64,000 nt of DNA from RGIG8775 sp045128735 (lineage in GTDB: Bacteria > Bacillota > Clostridia > Oscillospirales > CAG-272), in assembly GCA_045128735.1 (NCBI GenBank), contig JBGVRT010000120.1, forward strand, positions 124,001 through 188,000. The letters are read 5' to 3'. Every line of letters begins with the position of its first letter. The first letter of the stretch is position 1. Position numbers and translations under genes: made by a program. This document shows, piece by piece, positions 33,758-42,794 of the stretch. The notes under the pieces were generated by a model. It saw only the letters and a list, made by a program, of their open reading frames with translations, was not told where the DNA came from and searched no databases.

Positions 33758-36373
33758 TTAATGTCTGTGCTTGATAACACCTATAAGTTTGAAGAATTCC
33801 ATTACAAAGAGAGGAACGAGAATAAGTCCAAGACCTATAAGGTAAAGCTGCCAAGGAAGCGTTATCATACCGAACGCAATTCCCACGGGAGTAAAGAGTA
33901 CGAGAGCTACAAGAAGCGTGGAGGAGAGCGCCGCAAGATTAAGCGTTCTGTTTTTGAACATACCGATCTTGAAGAGCGAATGCTCGGAGCGCATATTGTA
34001 CGCCTGAACTATCTGGCAGAGCGCGAGCACCATAAACGCCATCGTCTGACCGCCCGCAAGCTGACCCGTAACGTTTTCTCCGATCTTGAAGCCGACAAGC
34101 GTAAGTGCCGCGAACATAATACCCTGAAGAAGTACCTTTATGCCGAGTCCGTGAGCGAAAATACCTTCGTTTTTGGGCTTTGGCTTTCTGTCCATAATGT
34201 CGGACTCAACCGCTTCCATACCGAGCGCAATTGCGGGAAGGCTGTCTGTAACAAGGTTTATCCAAAGAAGCTGCATAGAGAGCAGGGGAGTCTTGTGCCA
34301 CAAAAGCATTGCGGCAAATACTGTGATTACCTCACCGATGTTTGTTCCGAGCAGGAATCCGACAACCTTTTTAATGTTAGAGTAAATTCCTCGTCCCTCG
34401 CGTACGGCGTCAACTATGGTAGCGAAATTGTCGTCGGTAAGCGTCATATCAGCCGCACCCTTTGCAACGTCGGTACCCGTAATTCCCATGGCGCAACCGA
34501 TGTCAGCCGCCTTAAGTGCGGGCGCGTCGTTAACGCCGTCACCCGTCATAGAAACCACCTGACCCTTGCGTTGCCAAGCCTTGACAATGCGAATCTTGTT
34601 CTCGGGAGAAACACGCGCGTATACCGAAATGCTTTCGACCTGCGCATCAAGCTCCTCGTCGCTCATAGCATCAAGCTCCGCACCCGTTATTGCACGGTCA
34701 CCCTCAACGAAAATACCAAGCTCCTTGGCAATAGCAGAAGCGGTAACAACGTGGTCGCCAGTTATCATAACGGGCTTGATCCCCGCTTTTCGGCAGGTTG
34801 CAACAGCAACCTTAGCCTCGGGACGGGGCGGGTCGATCATACCTACAAGTCCCATAAAGGTAAGACCGCATTCAAGCTCCTCGGGTGTAGGTGTTTCGGG
34901 AACCTGCTCAATTACCTTGTAAGCAACCGCAAGTACGCGGAGCGCGTCTGCGCTCATGGTGTCGGTCATCTGACGTGCCTTTTCAATATCGCCTGACACA
35001 CAGCGCGAAGCCATAACGTCAAACGCACCCTTAACTATGACAACGTTCTTTTCGTCAATTGCGTTTACCGTGGTCATAAGCTTTCTGTCGGAGTCAAAGG
35101 GAATCTCGGCAAGTCGGTGATAAAGCTCGTTCAGCTTTTCCTTCTCAAGTCCGTTCTTGTGTGCCGCAAGCACGATGGCTGTTTCCGTGGGGTCACCGAT
35201 GTGCTTTTCCTCACCGCCGTCAAAGCTTACCGAGCCGTCACAGCAAAGTGTGCCGTAGGTAAGAAGCTTTCTGACAGCTTCACTGTTTTCGGTTCCAATA
35301 ACCTCAGTGTCTGCCTCTCCGTCAACGTAAGTCTTTACGAGTGTCATTCTGTTCTGTGTAAGCGTACCCGTTTTATCAGAGCAGATAACCGATGCGCCGC
35401 CGAGAGTTTCAACGGCAGGGAGACGTCTGATAAGCGCGTTTTTCTTAACCATGCGCTGAACGCCTATAGAAAGAACGATTGTAACGATTGCGGGAAGTCC
35501 CTCGGGAATAGCCGAGACCGCAAGCGAAACAGAGGTCATAAATATTTCAAGTACGGGAATATCGTTGAGAATACCAACGACAAAGATTACCGCGCAAGCC
35601 GCAAGGGCAACGAAGCCGAGATACTTGCCAAGCTGTGCAAGCTTTTGCTGCAGGGGAGTCTGGCCGTCGCTTTCGCCGTCAAGAAGATTTGCAATCTTGC
35701 CCATTTCGGTGTCCATTCCGGTAGCGGTTACAATGGCGGTTGCATTTCCGTAGGTAATACTGCAGCCCGAGAAAACCATATTGGTTCTGTCGCCGATAGG
35801 CGCGTTTTCGTCAACCATAACCTCCGCATCCTTTTCGGAGGGAACAGACTCACCTGTAAGAGCCGATTCCTCGCTCTTAAGCGACGCGCTGTGAAGAAGT
35901 CTTGCATCTGCGGGTACGAAATCGCCTGCTTCAAGCTTTATAATGTCACCCGGAACAAGCTCTGCGGCGTCAATTATTTTCTCTATGCCGTTTCTGATAA
36001 CGCGGGCGTGGGGAGCCGACATATTTTTCAGCGCGTCCAACGCCTTTTCGGCTTTGCTTTCCTGCATAACGCCCATAACGGCGTTAAGTATAACGATGAG
36101 AAGAATGAGCGCGGGCTCGAAAAGCTCGCCCCAATTTTTCTCAACGCAAACGATTACGAACGAAATTGCCGCCGCAATGAGAAGAATAATTATCATTACG
36201 TCCTTGAACTGGTCAAGGAAACGCTGAAGCGTTGTTTTCTTTTTCTTCTCACGAAGCTTGTTTTCACCGAATTTTTCTTTTCTTTCGGATACCTGAGCCT
36301 CGCTCAATCCGTGTGCGAGGTTGCTTTCAAGATGCTCAATAATTGCATCCTTGCCGTTGTTGTGTGGTGTCAA
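33758..36373 (-). CDS. Calcium-type P-type ATPase (P2A)
   Basis: An 871-residue cation-transporting ATPase. It has an N-terminal cation-ATPase domain, the actuator motif TGES, the ion-site motif AIPEGLPA in M4, the phosphorylated Asp333 in DKTGTLT, the hinge MTGDGVNDAPALK and about ten membrane helices, as in bacterial PMCA/SERCA-like calcium exporters. The start is a TTG at 36373, seven bases after a perfect GGAGG. Upstream in-frame codons overlap the promoter, so they are not translated. It is a single-gene unit between its own promoter and terminator. Calcium is the likely ion by similarity; not proven. Confidence 0.93.
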   Translation of the reverse strand: MTPHNNGKDAIIEHLESNLAHGLSEAQVSERKEKFGENKLREKKKKTTLQRFLDQFKDVMIIILLIAAAISFVIVCVEKNWGELFEPALILLIVILNAVMGVMQESKAEKALDALKNMSAPHARVIRNGIEKIIDAAELVPGDIIKLEAGDFVPADARLLHSASLKSEESALTGESVPSEKDAEVMVDENAPIGDRTNMVFSGCSITYGNATAIVTATGMDTEMGKIANLLDGESDGQTPLQQKLAQLGKYLGFVALAACAVIFVVGILNDIPVLEIFMTSVSLAVSAIPEGLPAIVTIVLSIGVQRMVKKNALIRRLPAVETLGGASVICSDKTGTLTQNRMTLVKTYVDGEADTEVIGTENSEAVRKLLTYGTLCCDGSVSFDGGEEKHIGDPTETAIVLAAHKNGLEKEKLNELYHRLAEIPFDSDRKLMTTVNAIDEKNVVIVKGAFDVMASRCVSGDIEKARQMTDTMSADALRVLAVAYKVIEQVPETPTPEELECGLTFMGLVGMIDPPRPEAKVAVATCRKAGIKPVMITGDHVVTASAIAKELGIFVEGDRAITGAELDAMSDEELDAQVESISVYARVSPENKIRIVKAWQRKGQVVSMTGDGVNDAPALKAADIGCAMGITGTDVAKGAADMTLTDDNFATIVDAVREGRGIYSNIKKVVGFLLGTNIGEVITVFAAMLLWHKTPLLSMQLLWINLVTDSLPAIALGMEAVESDIMDRKPKPKNEGIFAHGLGIKVLLQGIMFAALTLVGFKIGENVTGQLAGGQTMAFMVLALCQIVQAYNMRSEHSLFKIGMFKNRTLNLAALSSTLLVALVLFTPVGIAFGMITLPWQLYLIGLGLILVPLFVMEFFKLIGVIKHRH

Positions 36374-36404
36374 TTTGATACCTCCGTAATAATTTCTTTT
36401 GCTA

Positions 36405-36433
36405 ATTATATCATTATATCCCAATGATGTCAA
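36405..36433 (-). promoter_or_regulatory. Consensus promoter of the P-type ATPase
   Basis: Minus-strand TTGACA (36428-36433), 17 bp, TATAAT (36405-36410): a perfect sigma-A promoter. Confidence 0.88.
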
Positions 36434-36502
36434 TAATATATGAGTTTATTTAACATAGGCTTAACACAAAAACGTGAAAATTTTAACAATCTTCTCTCAG
36501 AA

Positions 36503-36527
36503 AACAGCCTCCGAGTGGGAGGCTGTT
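36503..36527 (-). terminator. Terminator after the topoisomerase subunit
   Basis: AACAGCCTCC, a 5-base loop and GGAGGCTGTT form a 10-bp stem followed by TTTT on the minus strand, nine bases after the stop. Confidence 0.85.
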
Positions 36528-36536
36528 ACTTTTGCG

Positions 36537-38543
36537 TTAAATGTCCGCGTCTTTGACGTATTCCTTACCGTGAAGCGTGATGAATTGCTTTCTCGCGGGC
36601 AGATTGTCGCCAAGCAGAGTGTCGAATATTTCGTAGGTCTTTTGCGCGTCTGTGGTTGTGACGGCGATAAGACGGCGTGTTTCGGGATTCATTGTGGTTT
36701 GCCACATCATCTTGGGCTCGTTTTCACCAAGTCCCTTGGAACGCTGAAGCGTGTACTTCTTGCCCTCAAGCTTTTTGAGTATCTCGGTGCGTTCAAACTC
36801 GTTATAAGCGAAATAAATATCGTCCTTAACGGTTATCTCAAACAGAGGAGACTCTGCAATAAATACCTTTCCCGCCGCAAGAAGCGAGGGGAGAAGTCTG
36901 TAGAAAAGAGTGAGCAAAAGCGTTCTTATCTGGAATCCGTCCTCGTCGGCATCGGTACAGATAATTATCTTGGACCAACGCAAAGCTTCAATGTCGAATG
37001 CGGGCATATCGGTCTTGACTTTGCCGTGTATCTCAACACCGCAACCTATAACCCTGAGCAGGTCGGTAATTATCTCCGACTTGAATATCTTGTCGTAGGT
37101 GCTCTTAAGACAGTTGAGCGTCTTACCTCTTACCGGAATAATTGCCTGGAAGTCGGCATCACGTCCGAGCTTACAGGAGGTCAGCGCCGAATCACCCTCA
37201 ACGATGTAAAGTTCGCGAATCGCAGGGTCTTTTGAACGGCAGTTTACAAACTTTTCAACGCGGTTTGCAATGTCAAGCGTTCCCGTCAGCTTTTTCTTTA
37301 TGTTAAGTCTTGCGTTTTCCGCAGACTCACGGCTTCGCTTGTTGATAAGAACCTGATTTGCAAATATTTCCGCGCTTTGCGGATTTTCGATAAAGAATAT
37401 TTCAAGATTTGTCTTTATCGACTCGTACATCGCCTCGTAGATAAACTTGTTGTTTATCGCCTTTTTGGTCTGGTTTTCGTAGGAGGTCATAGTCGAGATA
37501 CTGTTTATAACGAGAATGAGGCAGTCGCATACGTCGTTAAAGGTTATCTTAGACTCGTTTTTGTTGTATTTGCCCGCGTTTTTGATGTATTTGTCAAGGG
37601 CGTAGGCAAAGCCGAGCTTAACCGCCTTGTCGGGCGAACCGCCGTACTCAAGAAAGCTTGAGTTGTGGTAGTATTCGATAACGTTTATGCTGTTTGAAAC
37701 ACAGAAAGAGAAATCAGCCTGAAGCTTGTATTCGGGCTTGTCCTCGCGGTCGCGACCCTTGGTTTCAAGATGCCATTGGTAGGGAGGGGTCATAGAAGCC
37801 TCGCCCGCAATCTCTGCAATGTAGTCGGATATTCCGTTGGGGTAGAGGAAGCTGTGCTCCTCAAAGCTGCCGTCCTCCTGCTCAATTTTAAGAACGAACG
37901 AGATTCCCGCGTTTGCAACCGACTGTCTGCGCATTGTTTCAATGAAAAACTCCGCAGGGATATTTATATCGGTGAAAACCTCAAGGTCGGGCTTCCAGTG
38001 TATAACCGTACCGGTGCGTTTTTCCTTGCGCTCAAGCTCACGCTCCTCAAGCTCACTGCAGGGCTCACCCTTTTTGAAGTGAATCGAGCGAACGAACTTT
38101 CCGTCGTAGGAGAAAACGTCCATATATTCCGAACTGTACTGCGTAGCGCAGGCGCCGAGACCGTTAAGTCCAAGCGAGTATTCGTAGGCGGAATCGCCGT
38201 CGTTGTTGTTGTATTTACCGCCCGCGTAAAGCTCGCAGTATATAAGATCCCAGTTCCATCTGCCTTCCTTTTCGTTGAAACCGAGAGGAACTCCGCGTCC
38301 CTTGTCGTCAACCGTGATCGAGTTGTCGGCAAAGGCGGTGACGGTTATAACGTCGCCGTGTCCCTCTTTTGCCTCGTCAACCGAGTTTGAAAGGATCTCA
38401 AAAAACGAGTGCTCGCACCCCTCAAGACCGTCCGAACCGAAAATAACGCTTGGGCGTTTTCTTACTCGGTCAGCACCCTTAAGGGCGGTGATACTCTGAT
38501 TGCCGTATTCCTGTTTAGCCTTGCTTGTTTTGTTTGTCGCCAC
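36537..38543 (-). CDS. Divergent type IIA topoisomerase B subunit (GyrB/ParE-like)
   Basis: A 668-residue ATPase subunit of a gyrase/topoisomerase IV-type enzyme. The GHKL domain has RKRPSVIFGS and the catalytic-Glu motif FFEILSNSVDEA, then the GRGVP and GLNGLGA loops. The TOPRIM domain (about 445-560) has IVEGDSA and CTDADEDG, followed by QRSKGLGE. Several positions depart from the usual form: GDSALTSCKLGRD for GDSAGGSAKQGRD, QRSKG for QRYKG, and RKRPSVIFG for RKRPGMYIG. So this is a paralogue, not the housekeeping gyrase. No A subunit is adjacent. The GTG at 38543 follows AAAGGACAG. It follows ybaK by 20 bp in one operon. Confidence 0.88.
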   Translation of the reverse strand: MATNKTSKAKQEYGNQSITALKGADRVRKRPSVIFGSDGLEGCEHSFFEILSNSVDEAKEGHGDVITVTAFADNSITVDDKGRGVPLGFNEKEGRWNWDLIYCELYAGGKYNNNDGDSAYEYSLGLNGLGACATQYSSEYMDVFSYDGKFVRSIHFKKGEPCSELEERELERKEKRTGTVIHWKPDLEVFTDINIPAEFFIETMRRQSVANAGISFVLKIEQEDGSFEEHSFLYPNGISDYIAEIAGEASMTPPYQWHLETKGRDREDKPEYKLQADFSFCVSNSINVIEYYHNSSFLEYGGSPDKAVKLGFAYALDKYIKNAGKYNKNESKITFNDVCDCLILVINSISTMTSYENQTKKAINNKFIYEAMYESIKTNLEIFFIENPQSAEIFANQVLINKRSRESAENARLNIKKKLTGTLDIANRVEKFVNCRSKDPAIRELYIVEGDSALTSCKLGRDADFQAIIPVRGKTLNCLKSTYDKIFKSEIITDLLRVIGCGVEIHGKVKTDMPAFDIEALRWSKIIICTDADEDGFQIRTLLLTLFYRLLPSLLAAGKVFIAESPLFEITVKDDIYFAYNEFERTEILKKLEGKKYTLQRSKGLGENEPKMMWQTTMNPETRRLIAVTTTDAQKTYEIFDTLLGDNLPARKQFITLHGKEYVKDADI

Positions 38544-38563
38544 TTTTATCTGTCCTTTCTCAT

Positions 38564-39046
38564 TTATTCCGCTTGTATAATGGGCTTGCAAACGTCTGTC
38601 CACTCTATTGCACCCGAATGGCAAAACAGCTCGTCGCAGCTGAGCTCGATTGCGCTGTTTGAGCTTCCGCAGGCAGGGAACACCGTCTCGAAACGGCGAA
38701 GACCCTCGTCAAGGTAAACCTCAACCTTGTCATCTACCGCAAATGGGCAGACGCCGCCGATAGCGTGACCTGTGAAAGCCACGACCTCGTCGGGAGTAAG
38801 CATTTTTGCCTTGGTGCCGAATTTCTGCTTGAATTTGCTGTTGTCTATTTTTGTGTCGCCTGCGGCGATTATCATAATGCAGTTGCCTTCTTTAGACATA
38901 AAGGTAAGGCTTTTGGCAATTCTTGCGGGGATTGTGCCTACGGCTATTGCCGCTTCTTCTACCGTAGCGCTTGATACGGGAAACTCCATAACTCGTTCGC
39001 CGAGTCCGCGCTCTGTGAAAAACTCTCTTACTTTCTCTATTGACAT
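38564..39046 (-). CDS. YbaK/EbsC-type aminoacyl-tRNA deacylase
   Basis: A 160-residue protein of the YbaK/ProX trans-editing family, which hydrolyses mischarged tRNA such as Cys- or Ala-tRNA(Pro). Motifs include the substrate-pocket Lys (ARIAKSLTF), a GD loop (IIAAGDTKID) and TGHAIGGVCPF with the family's GG(V/I)xP(F) segment. The ATG at 39046 follows AGGAG by seven bases; ten further in-frame codons upstream are ignored for lack of such a site. It is first in a two-gene operon with the divergent topoisomerase subunit, a pairing I cannot explain. Confidence 0.9.
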   Translation of the reverse strand: MSIEKVREFFTERGLGERVMEFPVSSATVEEAAIAVGTIPARIAKSLTFMSKEGNCIMIIAAGDTKIDNSKFKQKFGTKAKMLTPDEVVAFTGHAIGGVCPFAVDDKVEVYLDEGLRRFETVFPACGSSNSAIELSCDELFCHSGAIEWTDVCKPIIQAE

Positions 39047-39080
39047 ATCATACTCCTGTAAAATACAAATCTCCAATTAT

Positions 39081-39109
39081 ATTATAACAGATTTTTTTCA
39101 TTTTGAAAA
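39081..39109 (-). promoter_or_regulatory. Promoter of the ybaK-topoisomerase operon
   Basis: Minus-strand TATAAT (39081-39086) with a weak TTTTCA-like -35 at 39104-39109 (17 bp spacing). Confidence 0.5.
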
Positions 39110-39161
39110 GGGGAATTTGGAAAATATTTTTAATCTTTTCGTGAATTTTGCGCGAATTGAC

Positions 39162-39190
39162 TTGAATATAATTGAAAAATATTATATAAT
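39162..39190 (+). promoter_or_regulatory. murD promoter
   Basis: TTGAAT (39162-39167), 17 bp, TATAAT (39185-39190). A TTGACT at 39157 overlaps but is badly spaced. Confidence 0.7.
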
Positions 39191-39223
39191 ATAGGGTGTA
39201 ATAAAATGGAGAGGTATATTTTG

Positions 39224-40663
39224 ATGAGAAACACGGAACTCCTTGACAAAATAAGAGAAAGTAAAATAGCGGTGCTTGGACTTGGTATATCCAATATTCC
39301 GCTTGTAAGCTTTTTGCTCGAATTGGGAGTAAAGGATATTACTGTTCACGATAAAAAGCCATGGACCGAGCTTGGCGCGGAGGCGCGCGGATTTGCCGAG
39401 GCAGGCGTAAAGTTTGTGGGCGGCGAGAGCTATCTTGATAAGGTGGAGGGAGACTATATTTTCCGTTCGCCGGGAATAAGACCCGACGTGCCCGCCTTGG
39501 CGGCGGCTGTGGATGACGGAGCTGTGCTTACCTCTGAAATGGAGCTTTTCTTTGAGCTTACTCCCGCGAGAATAATAGCCATAACGGGAAGCGACGGAAA
39601 GACCACAACTACCACGCTCACCTACAAGATACTTGAGGAGGAGCTGGCGAAAAAGGGAAGCGGTAAGGTCTACGTCGGCGGCAATATAGGAAGTCCGCTT
39701 TTGCCCATCGTCGGTGAAATGACCGAGAGAGATTACGCGGTGGTCGAGCTGTCGAGCTTCCAGCTTATGACGCTCAAGCGTATGCCGTACCGTGCGGCGA
39801 TAACCAATATTTCACCCAACCACCTTGACTGGCATACCGGTATGGACGAGTATATCGAGGCGAAGTTCAATATCTGCCGCGGCGAGGGTCTTGACCGCCT
39901 TGTTTCCAACCGCGAAAGTGAGGACGCGTACCGCCTTTCGGAGCGTGTATCCTGCGGAGTTACCCTTATTTCTTCCAAACGTGAGGAATATCACGAGATA
40001 AGCGAGGAAGGCCACGGCAAGAAGGCTGTGTTTGAGTGCGACGGCGAAATAATAATCAGCGACGGAACACTTGGGAGAGTAATGCTAAAAACTGCCGATA
40101 TCAAGCTTGTGGGCAGACACAACGTTGAAAATTATATGACGGCTATCGCCCTGCTTGACGGATTGGTGTCGTATAACAGCATAAGAAAAATCGCTGTAAG
40201 CTTTGGCGGCGTGGAGCACAGAACCGAGTTCGTTCGCGAGCTTGACGGAGTTAAATATTATAATAGCTCTATAGATTCAAGCCCCACAAGAACCGCGGCG
40301 GCTATATCGGCTTTTACGCAAAAGCCAATACTTATATGCGGTGGATACGACAAGCATATTCCCTTTGATACACTTGGAGACGTGCTCTGCCAACAGGCGA
40401 AGGCGGTAGTCCTTACGGGCGCGACGAGAGAGGCGATAAACGCCGCTATAAGAAATTCGGTTTACTTCAAGGACAGCGAGATAACCATAGTTATCAAGCC
40501 CGATTTCTTTGACGCGGTAGACACCGCGCGAAAAATAGCCGAGAGGGGCGACGTGGTGGTGCTGTCACCTGCCTGTGCAAGCTTTGACGCTTTCAGGAAT
40601 TTTGAGGAGCGCGGCAATATTTTCAAGAACATAATAAATACAATGACCGAGGAAGGCAATTAA
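39224..40663 (+). CDS. murD: UDP-N-acetylmuramoylalanine--D-glutamate ligase MurD
   Basis: MurD adds D-glutamate to UDP-MurNAc-L-Ala in peptidoglycan synthesis. The 479 residues include the N-terminal Rossmann domain (AVLGLGISN), the ATP-grasping loop TGSDGKTTTT, the carbamylated-Lys region, NHLDWH, and the C-terminal domain with HRTEFV and NSSIDSSPTRT. The ATG at 39224 stands nine bases after GGAGAGG; the in-frame ATG at 39206 overlaps that site. It lies outside any mur cluster and is followed after 4 bp by peptidase genes, so it seems co-transcribed with them. Some clostridia carry more than one MurD-like gene, so it may be a second copy. Confidence 0.93.
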   Translation: MRNTELLDKIRESKIAVLGLGISNIPLVSFLLELGVKDITVHDKKPWTELGAEARGFAEAGVKFVGGESYLDKVEGDYIFRSPGIRPDVPALAAAVDDGAVLTSEMELFFELTPARIIAITGSDGKTTTTTLTYKILEEELAKKGSGKVYVGGNIGSPLLPIVGEMTERDYAVVELSSFQLMTLKRMPYRAAITNISPNHLDWHTGMDEYIEAKFNICRGEGLDRLVSNRESEDAYRLSERVSCGVTLISSKREEYHEISEEGHGKKAVFECDGEIIISDGTLGRVMLKTADIKLVGRHNVENYMTAIALLDGLVSYNSIRKIAVSFGGVEHRTEFVRELDGVKYYNSSIDSSPTRTAAAISAFTQKPILICGGYDKHIPFDTLGDVLCQQAKAVVLTGATREAINAAIRNSVYFKDSEITIVIKPDFFDAVDTARKIAERGDVVVLSPACASFDAFRNFEERGNIFKNIINTMTEEGN

Positions 40664-40667
40664 ACAA

Positions 40668-41717
40668 ATGGAATTAAAAGAACTCATTATTGAGCTTGCG
40701 TCGATTATGTCGGTGACGGGATATGAGGACAGCGGCTCGGAGACTCTTAAAGCTATTGCGGATAAATATTTTGACGGATATTTCTGCGATAACGTAAAAA
40801 ATCAGATACTTGTAAAAAAGTGCGGAAAGGAAAATGCGCCCGTAATAATCATCGACACGCATTTTGACGAAATCGGAATGTACGTCAGTGAAATAAAGGA
40901 CAGCGGATTTCTCAAGGTTACCAATATAGGTGGGCTGGATACGAGAATTATGCAGGCTTCCGACGTGGTGATATACGGTGAAAAGAAGCTCCACGGCATA
41001 GTGGCTTCCACACCGCCCCACCTTTCGGGCGAAAAGGACAGAGAAAAGCTCCCTGAGGTAGGTGACTTGCTTATTGATACGGGTTATACAAAGGAGGAGC
41101 TTGATGGTTTAGTGCGTATCGGTACACCCGTGGGCTTCTATCCTAAATATACAGAGCTTCTCAACTCGCATATAGCGGGTAAGGGATTTGACGATAAAGC
41201 CTGCGCCGCTTGCGCGGTAAAGGCGCTTGCCGAAATCGATCGCGACAAGCTTGCGGGCGACGTTTACCTGCTTTTGTCTGCCCACGAGGAAACCGACAGA
41301 CTTGGCGGCGTTGTGTGCGGAACTTATGAAATAAAGCCCGACTATGCAATGGTGGTTGACGTAAATCTCGGAAAAACTCCCGATACAAAATCTTATGAAA
41401 CCGTAGATATGGGAGGCGGCGCGGCACTTACCCTTTCGGCTGTGACCGACAGAAGGCTTACAAAGATGACCGCTGAGCTTTGCCGCAAGAAGGAGATAAA
41501 ATATCAACGAATCGTCTCTGCTTCAAGCACGGGCACCAACGCTACCGCGCTTTCACTCGTCAGAGGCGGAGTTCCCGTGGTTGACGTGGGACTTCCTCTG
41601 AAGTCTATGCATACCTATAACGAGGTGCTTGACCTTGCAGATGCCGAGGAGATGACAAAGCTTATAGCCGCGTTTGTGTGCGATGAAAATATAGCGGAGG
41701 TGTTTGGTAATGTATAA
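40668..41717 (+). CDS. M42-family metallo-aminopeptidase 1
   Basis: A 349-residue dizinc aminopeptidase of family M42 (PepA/TET type). Metal and catalytic residues appear in order: TH-FDE (IDTHFDEIGM), GFDDKACA, AHEETDRLGG (Glu pair), VDVNLG and the C-terminal SMHTYNE His. Such enzymes assemble into dodecamers and digest peptides made by the proteasome or by proteases. It starts 4 bp after murD and overlaps the next M42 gene by 8 bp. It diverges most from the other two copies. Confidence 0.92.
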   Translation: MELKELIIELASIMSVTGYEDSGSETLKAIADKYFDGYFCDNVKNQILVKKCGKENAPVIIIDTHFDEIGMYVSEIKDSGFLKVTNIGGLDTRIMQASDVVIYGEKKLHGIVASTPPHLSGEKDREKLPEVGDLLIDTGYTKEELDGLVRIGTPVGFYPKYTELLNSHIAGKGFDDKACAACAVKALAEIDRDKLAGDVYLLLSAHEETDRLGGVVCGTYEIKPDYAMVVDVNLGKTPDTKSYETVDMGGGAALTLSAVTDRRLTKMTAELCRKKEIKYQRIVSASSTGTNATALSLVRGGVPVVDVGLPLKSMHTYNEVLDLADAEEMTKLIAAFVCDENIAEVFGNV

Positions 41718-42780
41718 TGAAAGAACAGAGCTTCTCAAGTCGCTTTCGCTGGCATTCGGACCTACGGGCTGTGAGGGCAACGTGGGCGAGCTGATATACA
41801 GCGTAGCCGAGAAATATTGCGATGCCTGTGCCACCGATAAAATGGGAAATTTCGTTTTCAAAATAGCTCCAAAGGTCCATACCGCGCATACCAAAAAGGT
41901 AATGCTTTCGGCGCATATGGACGAGGTCGCTCTTATGATAAACGAGATAGACTCCGACGGATATCTTAAGTTTGATACCGTAGGCGGTATAGATTGCAGA
42001 GTTCTTTGCGGCAGAAACGTTACCGTAGGTGACGAAAATAAAAAGATAAAGGGCGTTATCGCCTCTAAGGCAATACACCACCAAAGCGCAGACGAGCGCA
42101 AAAAGGCTACAAAGGTCTCCGATATGTATATAGATATCGGCGCGTCGTCGAGAGAGGATGCCGAGAAATACGTCGACATCGGCGATTTTGCAACCTTTGA
42201 CAGCGATTTCGTGCTGTTCGGTAAGGACGAACGTCTTGTAAAGTGTAAGGCACTTGACGACAGAATGGGTTGCGTTGTGCTTCTTGAAATTATGAAGGCA
42301 ATTTCAAATAGGGAAATAGAGAGCGACAACGAGCTTTATTTCTGCTTTACCGTGCGCGAGGAGGTGGCGCTTTCGGGCGCACAAACCGTTGCACAGGTCA
42401 TAAAGCCCGATTACGCGGTGGTTATTGAGACAACGGCGATAGCCGATATCGAGGGCGTTGAGCCTGCACTCCGCGTTGCCAACGTGGGTGACGGCGGTGT
42501 GGTTTCGGTAATGGATCGTTCTACCGTGTATAATCACAAGCTTGTTTCCTACCTTCTTGAACTTGCCGAGCTTAAGGGCATCAAGGCGCAGGTTAAGCGC
42601 TACGTTTCGGGCGGAAACGACGCAGGGCATATCCACAAAAGCGGAAACGGTGTGAAAACCGTGGCGATATCTGTGCCTACACGCTATCTGCATTCTCCTG
42701 CCTGCGTTGCATCGCTTGACGATATGGACGCGGTAATCGAGCTTGTAAAGGCACTTATTGAAACCTGGAAATCAGTATAG
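41710..42780 (+). CDS. M42-family metallo-aminopeptidase 2
   Basis: A second M42 peptidase, 356 residues: AHMDEVALMI, ALDDRMGC, VREEVALSGAQ, ETTAIADIEG and TRYLHSPA carry the zinc ligands and catalytic Glu. The ATG at 41710 overlaps the previous stop by 8 bp and follows GGAGG. It is more similar to the third copy than to the first. Substrate preference (acidic, hydrophobic or basic N-terminus) cannot be read from the sequence. Confidence 0.92.
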   Translation: MYNERTELLKSLSLAFGPTGCEGNVGELIYSVAEKYCDACATDKMGNFVFKIAPKVHTAHTKKVMLSAHMDEVALMINEIDSDGYLKFDTVGGIDCRVLCGRNVTVGDENKKIKGVIASKAIHHQSADERKKATKVSDMYIDIGASSREDAEKYVDIGDFATFDSDFVLFGKDERLVKCKALDDRMGCVVLLEIMKAISNREIESDNELYFCFTVREEVALSGAQTVAQVIKPDYAVVIETTAIADIEGVEPALRVANVGDGGVVSVMDRSTVYNHKLVSYLLELAELKGIKAQVKRYVSGGNDAGHIHKSGNGVKTVAISVPTRYLHSPACVASLDDMDAVIELVKALIETWKSV

Positions 42781-42794
42781 AAAGGGAAATAGAT

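Noticed and set aside
33740..36427. Long open frames on the plus strand across the P-type ATPase gene (418 and 436 codons)
   Set aside because: They mirror the ATPase reading frame, have no ribosome binding site or family motif and are rich in Arg, Cys and Asn. The ATPase on the minus strand is complete with promoter and terminator.
38544..38624. Extra 27 codons before the topoisomerase subunit start
   Set aside because: They run into the ybaK coding region and have no homology to the family N-terminus; the GTG at 38543 has a good ribosome binding site.
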